Source of the DNA: Gigantopelta aegis
Taxonomy: Eukaryota; Mollusca; Gastropoda; Neomphalida; Peltospiridae
DNA length: 64,000 nt
Assembly (NCBI RefSeq): GCF_016097555.1
Contig: NC_054706.1
Coordinates: 22,787,929-22,851,928, forward strand
Reading direction: 5' to 3'
The translations under genes and the position numbers were made by a program. The notes under the pieces are model-generated. The model was not told where the DNA came from. It worked only from the letters and a program-made list of their open reading frames with translations, and ran no database searches. Positions within the stretch are counted from its first letter, which is position 1, and every line of letters starts with the position of its first letter. Shown one piece after another: positions 57,735 through 64,000 of this stretch.

Positions 57735-58538
57735 ACATGAGTAACATATTATGGTTAAAAGTCTGCTTGAAATATAAATTTGTCTTTTATATATTAAGTC
57801 AATTAACAAAGGACATGTCTGGAATTATTTCTGTATAAAGAGTTTTATTTCTACTCACTTATGTATAAAAAATATGCTGATAAATGTGTTAATAGAATTT
57901 TTCGTAAAATATTGCTGCATTCATGGTTGATGCATTAGTTGCATTATAAGTGACTAAAACACATCTACTGAAAAAGGATTAATGTAATATTTGACACTAG
58001 AGATAATAACCTTTCAAATGATACCAAACATGTCTCACTTGAATGAGTTTCTAAAAATGACGTATTGGTTCACTTGACCACGGAATTGCCCACAGGTGTC
58101 TCCGGTATATTTGCACAAACGTTATATGTTTTCGATAGTTTCATTAGCTGTCTATTTTTGTCCTTGTTATGGCAGTGAAGGGTCTATACTCCGTGCAATA
58201 ATTTACATCAAAATCTTCATTTGAAAATAAAATCATAAACTGTTTGCAACTTGTAAAAAATATTGAATAATCTTCAGACCAATAGACAGTGTTCACTGAA
58301 AACATACTTACATTACACTAGAATTACCGAAAAGAACTTTGCTGTGAATGACATAAGAGGTAACCCATCCAGCCTTCCATAAATTTTATTTATGGTATTA
58401 TAATTAAAACATAAAGTTGGCAGCTTTACTTGAAGCATTTTTAATATTGTGAGGAAAAAGACACTTTGTTGTTTATGTTCAGGCTGATAGTGACGTAATA
58501 TCTCGCATAATCTCGCAATACATGCAGTTACAAACAAA
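57735..58538. other. Intergenic with an inverse half-motif
   Basis: CCACGGAATTGCCC at 58078-58091 is the exact inverse of 52205-52218. No gene seen. Confidence 0.5.
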
Positions 58539-58576
58539 GTATCGAAAACATATGTCGATTGAAATTGTATGACGGT

Positions 58577-58706
58577 ACGATAAAGTTTGTTTTATTTAAC
58601 AACGCCACTAGAACACATTGATTTTTTATCTTATCATCAGCTTAGACGTCAAACATATGGTCATTCTGACACTGTTTTTTTAGAGGAAACCCGCTGTCGC
58701 CACATA
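58577..58706 (-). repeat. SINE tail A fragment, antisense
   Basis: AAGTTTGTTTTATTTAACAA, ACATATGGTCATTCTGACAC and AGAGGAAACCCGCTGTCGCC match the complete copy at 60362-60758. Confidence 0.88.
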
Positions 58707-58739
58707 TTCTCACTAGCCCGAGATTCTTTCCTGAAAGGT

Positions 58740-60340
58740 TTTTTTTTTTTCATATATGATATACAATAAACTATTTGTCAGCAAGTAAAACAAAAAGGTA
58801 TGGGAAATAATTAGAAAAAAATGTAGTTTGAAAGAAATTCACTCGGAATATCTCGGCCAAAGGGTGAGTACGACTACGAATCAAATAGCAGAGTTGTTTC
58901 AAATGGGTGAATATCAGAAGTTCTCAGGTAATGTCTCACAATACGATAAGAAGGGCTGACATCATGATAATTATGTTTGTTTGTAACCTGGATTAACTTT
59001 AACAAACAATTTATTATAATTCTCATTTTGATACTTATAAAGAAACCATTATGTACTTATGATCAGTTATGAATGGGAACTCCTCCCCCCCCCTCATCCC
59101 CCCAAAAAACCCAAACACAACAAAAACAAAACAAAAAAGAAACAAGAACCTTTAATAGCATAAAGTGTACATGTATTACAGTTTACGGCTTACACACACA
59201 CATACACACCCTCACAACACACAACACAGACACAGACAAAATTAGTTATTTTTCAATGTAGGTACTTTGTTAAATTTATCTATTTCATGATGTGTACATT
59301 ATTTTTATTTTTTATTTGTTTTGTAATTTATGTGATATTTTATAAGTTAAATTAATAATTTATGTTTAAAAGTTTGCAAATGTAAATGGAAATATGCAAC
59401 CTTTAAAACTAATAAAAGACTGGCTACTGTTGTGCATATTACGCTTCTTGTACTACTATTAATATTAGAGTAACAAATCTATGGGTTCCAGTGTAAAAAA
59501 GAAAATGGGGCCAAACAATAAACCTTTGTTTTTTCAGCGTTTACACTTTGTAACTTGAATAAAGTTATATCGATAGGTATACTGATGTCATGGATGGGTC
59601 GAAGATTACTGGTGGCCAATTATTTGTTAGTGAAATATTGCATGTGATAGCAAATCGGAAGAAGTAACTTGTAGATGTTTCTTTGTTTTCGTACGATCCT
59701 AGTGGTGTAAAAAATTGGGGGGGGGGGGGGGGGGATCACTTGCCATTGTGATCGCACAAAGTAACTTTTACTGGCCCGAATCCAATAACCACTGGCCTCG
59801 GGCATCGGGCCACCGTATTCTAGAACCCCTGCTCCATCTCCTTTCTTAAACTGTATATTATTAAAAATTAGTTTTGTATGTATTACTTAAATCTGAATTG
59901 CAATAACAATTCCCAATACAGCACAAGTCTGAACAAGAAAATATCTGCAATATCCATTGTGACTAGCTATAAAACAACACCAATATAAATATTAACTTAG
60001 GTAAGTTTTTGTGTTGTATTACTAAATACATGTATACTATGTTAAACCTAAAACATTTGCTTGTTTCTTCGATGAGGTAACACTATGTTTTAGTAGGTGG
60101 TAAACCTCGGCATGAAAATAACTCAGGGGAGTGATTAATTGCTTCCCTGACTTAGATTATTGGTGGGGGGGGGGGGGGGCAATTTAAAATATTACCATAT
60201 TGATACTACAATGTATAAATTCACTTGCCAAAGTAAGCTAATTTCAAGGGAGTTATGGGTAGCTAGAGAGAGATATATTGCTCCCCTTAGATGACGAGGT
60301 CTGAAGTTGGCTATATTTTATTATTGCTATTTTCTTTTCG
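58740..60340. other. Intergenic with homopolymer runs
   Basis: C/A-rich stretch at 59085-59150, G runs at 59717-59734 and 60165-60179. No gene recognised. Confidence 0.45.
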
Positions 60341-60361
60341 CCTGCATTTAACCGGTAAGGA

Positions 60362-60758
60362 CCGGCCTCGGTGGCGTCGTGGCAGGCCATCGGTCTACAG
60401 GCTGGTAGGTACTGGGTTCGGATCCCAGTCGAGGCATGGGATTTTTAATCCAGATACCGACTCCAAACCCGAGTGAGTGCTCCGCAAGGCTCAATGGGTA
60501 GGTGTAAACCACTTGCACCGACCAGTGATCCATAACTGGTTCAACAAAGGCCATGGTTTGTGCTATCCTGCCTGTGGGAAGCGCAAATAAAAGATCCCTT
60601 GCTGCCTGTCGTAAAGAAGAGTAGCCTATGTGGCGACAGCGGGTTTCCTCTAAAAACAGTGTCAGAATGACCATATGTTTGACGTCCAATAGCCGATGAT
60701 AAGATTAAAAATCAATGTGCTCTAGTGGCGTCGTTAAATAAAACAAACTTTACTTTAC
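60362..60758 (+). repeat. Complete SINE, head type 1, tail type A
   Basis: ACCGGCCTCGGTGGCGTCGT head with B-box-like GGTTCGGATCC, shared centre, and tail CCAATAGCCGATG...CGTCGTTAAATAAAAC. A 15-bp TSD TTTAACCGGTAAGGA lies at 60347-60361 and 60759-60773. The identical TSD suggests recent insertion. Confidence 0.95.
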
Positions 60759-60773
60759 TTTAACCGGTAAGGA

Positions 60774-62713
60774 AGGGAAACATCGTGAGGTAATTTTGCC
60801 ATCTGTAAAAACAAAATCATTTCATTATTTCAAGAAACTGTATTTTGTTTTAAAAATAAAAGAATGTATTCAGTGGAACATTTTAACTGTTCTCATTACA
60901 TCTATATAATAAGAATGACAATAATAATACTGTAATTTAAAGTTGTAAAGTAACAACTTTGCAATTGTTTAATTATTACATACTATTTGGAAATAAAATA
61001 ATTATGTTAAATCATAAAAATAATTATCTTAATCATGCATACAAATTTTATTATAAATACAAATTATATATTTTGTAGCTCACATCATAATTATTATAAT
61101 ATTAATAATTATCTTATCATTTCAAAATTGTTAAAATTTATAACATTGTCTGAAAATTGCATCAACAAAAATTATATTCTGCCCAACCTGCCTCTAGTCA
61201 GGTCCCCTCGACATACAAGCTATACGAAAACACATCGGTACTAAATACAGATTATACTAATTCAGATTCCCGTTTGATTCTCTTATTTGACAACCCAAGC
61301 TGTTATAATACTCATAAGACATGATGCAACTATGTGTTAGCTTCAGAAAATAAATGACAATATGCAAGGCATGCAAAAAGTGAATATGATAACTTTATTC
61401 TATGTAAAACAGTAATCACTAAGGCTTTGCTTCACCCCCAAAGACCCGGATGATCGGTAACTACATGTAGGCCGTGTGACGTCACACCTGTTCCGAGATA
61501 TTAAACTTCCAAATTTTATTGATACCCAGTTATTTTGTAACAAAATATCAGTTAATACATAAAATTAAGTTCAGTCGACTGTTTGTCGTTAACGTTCACT
61601 GAACTGATTTTTATGCTACACAGTGTAGCATGCAACAAGAATTTTTTTAAACATGAGTTTGTATGACTTTTTAATGTAAACTGAAGCAAATGGACCTAAT
61701 TAGAAGAAAAACACAAAATGTAATAATATTTCATCATAAATCTTGTTCACCGTGTGTCAAAACTGTCCACAGCTAGGCACAGAAACACCGAAATGTTGGA
61801 AAATATTATAACATTACCACATACTGACAATCACTTTACAACCAATATGTCCTATCAACAATATCATTATGTAGTCTTTGTATTTATTAATATAAAATAC
61901 ATCAGGGCCGTAGGAATGGGTGGGGGTGGGCCAAGGGGCTTGTTCTCCATCCCACACTTGACAGAAATGTATGTTTTAAATTTTCACTACTCTACATAAA
62001 TAAAGATGATATAAAGATGAAAATCTAGTTTGTATCCCTCACTAGAGACTGTATTCCCCCACCCCTGCCCACACACACACTTCAAATATTGTTCTTATAC
62101 AGGCCTGTACAAATGTAGATAATATATAATGGCTGAGGTTAGAAGCCAGTTCCTTTTATCTTTAGGATTTTGTAATCATGATTTCAAACCAACTGTTTCA
62201 TGTACGTTTGCTGCACATACTGACATAAAACACATTTGTTGTTATATATTGGAATAAAACAAAAATAATTACAATTTATCATATAATATCTTACATTTTC
62301 AGTGCAATCAAAGTATGTGATATTTTTCAGATCACATACTTTAAGAATTTGATAACTTTGCAAATTAGATGTAAATTAGTCGAGGTCTCGGCACTAGGTT
62401 TATTGACATTTAAGCAAACGTACTTGGGTAACACTCCATGATTGACGTATGCATTCATAGTCATCAAATAAAAACATTTCAATGGCAATTTGACACAGAA
62501 AGCTGTCCAGCGTTCAGAAAACAAAAAATGTTGGGCATAACTTTGTTTTAATGTAAGGACAACCAAAATGACGTCATTCAAGTTTGACGTCATTTCGATT
62601 AAAAAATACACCACGCCACATACTCTTATGTCATTTGAATGGCGGACTGGAATTAAAGTTGTGTGTACAGTTTACAAAAACACGTTGTATTAAGCTTGAG
62701 CTTATATGATAAT
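60774..62713. other. Intergenic with CRE-like palindromes
   Basis: GTGTGACGTCACAC at 61474-61487 and TGACGTCA at 62569-62576 and 62585-62592. A GGGCCGTAGGAATGGG stretch near 61907 resembles TIR-element ends. No exon recognised. Confidence 0.45.
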
Positions 62714-62864
62714 GAGATTATTACCCTCGTGTATTTCGGTATCGTCAATATCATATATTAGGAACAAAAATAATGTATTATGCTCGCCAGAGGCTCGCAT
62801 AATACAATTTTTATTCCTAATATATGATATTGACGATACCAAAAAACACTCTGGTAATAACCTC
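62714..62864. mobile_element. Palindromic hairpin MITE, about 72-bp arms
   Basis: Left arm 62714-62788 pairs with 62793-62864 (GGTATCGTCAATATCATATA and inverse). The ends are GAGATTATTACC / GGTAATAACCTC. It lies 33 bp before the proposed start codon of the Death-domain gene. Confidence 0.88.
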
Positions 62865-62896
62865 TATATATCCAGTGTTATTTTCTTTAATCATTC

Positions 62897-63712
62897 ATGG
62901 AGGAAGAAGGAAGTCCTGGTGAAAATATATTACAGGTGAAACAAAACAAAATAATACATGATGATTATTCCAAGTGGTAACTATTGTAAATTTTGCTTTA
63001 AATTGCTAGATGCGAAAAGTGATTAATTATATTATTTTATGGTAACAGTCGAAAATTAGACAACCAATTGTTTCAACCTCTGCCAAAGGTAGCAGGCTTT
63101 CTGCCAGAAAATAATTTAAGGGTACATAATAAAAACTAAATATATTCAAAGATGTATATTGGGTGGTTATGGGTTTGAAATGTGTTTTTTTATTATTGGA
63201 CTTTTTATTTCATGCACTTTTACAAATTTTAAATAGCAATTCTCTTACTATAATCTATCTAAAAATTAAAACAAAATATATCCATTAATTTCCTAGATTT
63301 TTGGGTACACCTGTTAACATAAAAATCGTATTAAAAAACCCTATGAAATAGCCTTTATGTACTGACATTTAACTTTGTTCTCTTTATTTCAGAGGGGTTC
63401 AGTGAAGTGTCTGATAAAAGAAAATGTAAAGTGATGACGGAGAAAGATCTTCTTGGTATTGCACAAAATTTAGGTAGTGGATGGCAGCAGCTGGCTACTG
63501 AGCTAGGACTAAAACAGGCCCAGATTGAACAGCAAGCAGAACAAGGAGGAGCTAATGTTGTTGATAAGATTCATGGTTGCCTGATCAAGTGGAAGCAAAA
63601 ATCTGGTCAACAAGCAACATTCCAAGTCATGGTGGATGCTTTAAAGAGAGTTGAAAACTCCTGTACATTTGACTGGGAACTAATAGCGGAGGTAGTGATA
63701 GGTGAGGCATGA
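62897..63712 (+). CDS. Death-domain protein, two-exon model
   Basis: The main exon (from 63393 or 63395 to TGA at 63710-63712) encodes about 100 residues. MTEKDLLGIAQNLGSGWQQL, ATELGLKQAQIEQQ, IHGCLIKWKQKSGQQATFQV and MVDALKRVENSCTFDWELIA show the six-helix Death-domain pattern with both conserved Trp positions. Such domains mediate homotypic assembly of cytosolic signalling complexes (apoptosis, NF-kB, innate immunity). The acceptor TTTATTTCAG(AG) is good. A possible first exon 62897-62935 (MEEEGSPGENILQ, then a GTGAAA donor) joins in frame only if the second AG (63394) is used. It is short, so it is less certain. A donor-like ATAG/GTGAGG near 63700 could extend the gene past the window. Nothing links it to the caspase-like pseudogenes beyond family role. 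Confidence 0.65.
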
Positions 63713-63962
63713 AGTTTAAGAACTTGATTGTTTTTGTATGAATTGGTTACCGACACCAATGCATGAAAGGAAAATAATCATATTACATGTATATGTTTTG
63801 ATCACTTAATTGGGTTAATCGGCCTATCTTTGTGTTTAACATTTGATACTGACTAGGCGGGTGATTTGTGGGGACCGCTAATGAAAAAATTAATAGATGT
63901 ACACAATGTGTCTGTTTAGTTGAAGAAATCAATGCTACAGGTACCTTCTGCATCATGTTTGT

Positions 63963-64000
63963 CAGAGCCGGTTTAAGGATCCGCGGGGCCTGTAGCACAA
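63963..64000 (+). mobile_element. Start of a hAT-type MITE, cut by the window end
   Basis: CAGAGCCGGTTTAAGGATCC resembles the TIR CAGGGCCGGATTTA of the element at 7588-7775, and GGGGCCTG follows. Confidence 0.45.

Larger units (their letters stand above)
52048..58554. other. Region bounded by an inverted 16-mer and holding a dispersed motif family
   Basis: CATATGTTTTCGATAC at 52048-52063 recurs inverted at 58539-58554, and a shorter ATATGTTTTCGATA occurs at 58124-58137. Inside are four plus-strand copies of TGGTGTCGGACGTA(C), an inverse copy of GGGCAATTCCGTGG, and the IR-flanked GC-rich ORF. Whether this is one large mobile element or a chance grouping is not known. Confidence 0.4.

Overview
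The window looks like animal nuclear DNA, most likely from a lophotrochozoan and probably a mollusc. It is AT-rich and gene-poor. It carries several non-LTR retrotransposon clades, tRNA-derived SINEs of a type I associate from memory with gastropods, many hairpin MITEs and several minisatellites. Species cannot be named from sequence alone. No bacterial operons, rRNA genes or CRISPR arrays were seen. Almost every protein-like signal is a transposon remnant. The exceptions are a caspase-like (peptidase C14) pseudogene present twice, a 280-codon GC-rich intronless ORF on the minus strand, and a Death-domain exon near the right end.

Region by region. 0-5.8 kb: decayed CR1/L2-like and L1/Tx1-like LINEs interrupted by SINEs with clear target-site duplications (TSDs). 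6-7.8 kb: a run of palindromic and hAT-type MITEs. 9.3-32.3 kb: a large imperfect inverted duplication. Left arm about 9.30-20.6 kb, right arm about 22.8-32.33 kb, with a 71-bp tandem array and a 200-N assembly gap near the axis. Each arm carries a caspase-like exon, the same 51-bp minisatellite, a copy of one SINE, a 45-bp exon-like segment and a 28-36-bp-unit array. A further inverted pair (7.08-7.54 and 35.48-36.77 kb) flanks the arms, so the symmetry may span about 30 kb. Arm-specific additions are a 1.25-kb solo LTR inside the left caspase-like exon and an I-clade LINE with RNase H (12.6-15.3 kb).

33.4-34.4 kb: a dense promoter-like block (octamer, CRE, GC/CACC boxes, three enhancer-like repeats, CArG, AP-1, TATA, initiator) with no recognisable downstream gene, followed by 1 kb of microsatellite. 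35.9-41.5 kb: DNA transposons, namely a TIR element, two opposed pogo-like remnants and a Tc1-like element with perfect 21-bp TIRs. 42.5-43.4 kb: two TTAA-flanked MITEs. 44-51 kb: mostly anonymous DNA plus a Gypsy gag fragment with a tRNA-Ser-type primer site.

52-58.6 kb is the most puzzling part. A 14-15-bp motif occurs four times on one strand. A GC-rich ORF with its own TATA box sits between 18-bp inverted repeats. A 16-bp sequence at 52.05 kb recurs inverted at 58.54 kb. 58.6-64 kb holds SINEs, a hairpin MITE and the Death-domain exon. The caspase-like and Death-domain pieces both belong to cell-death or innate-immunity families, but nothing shows that they are functionally linked.
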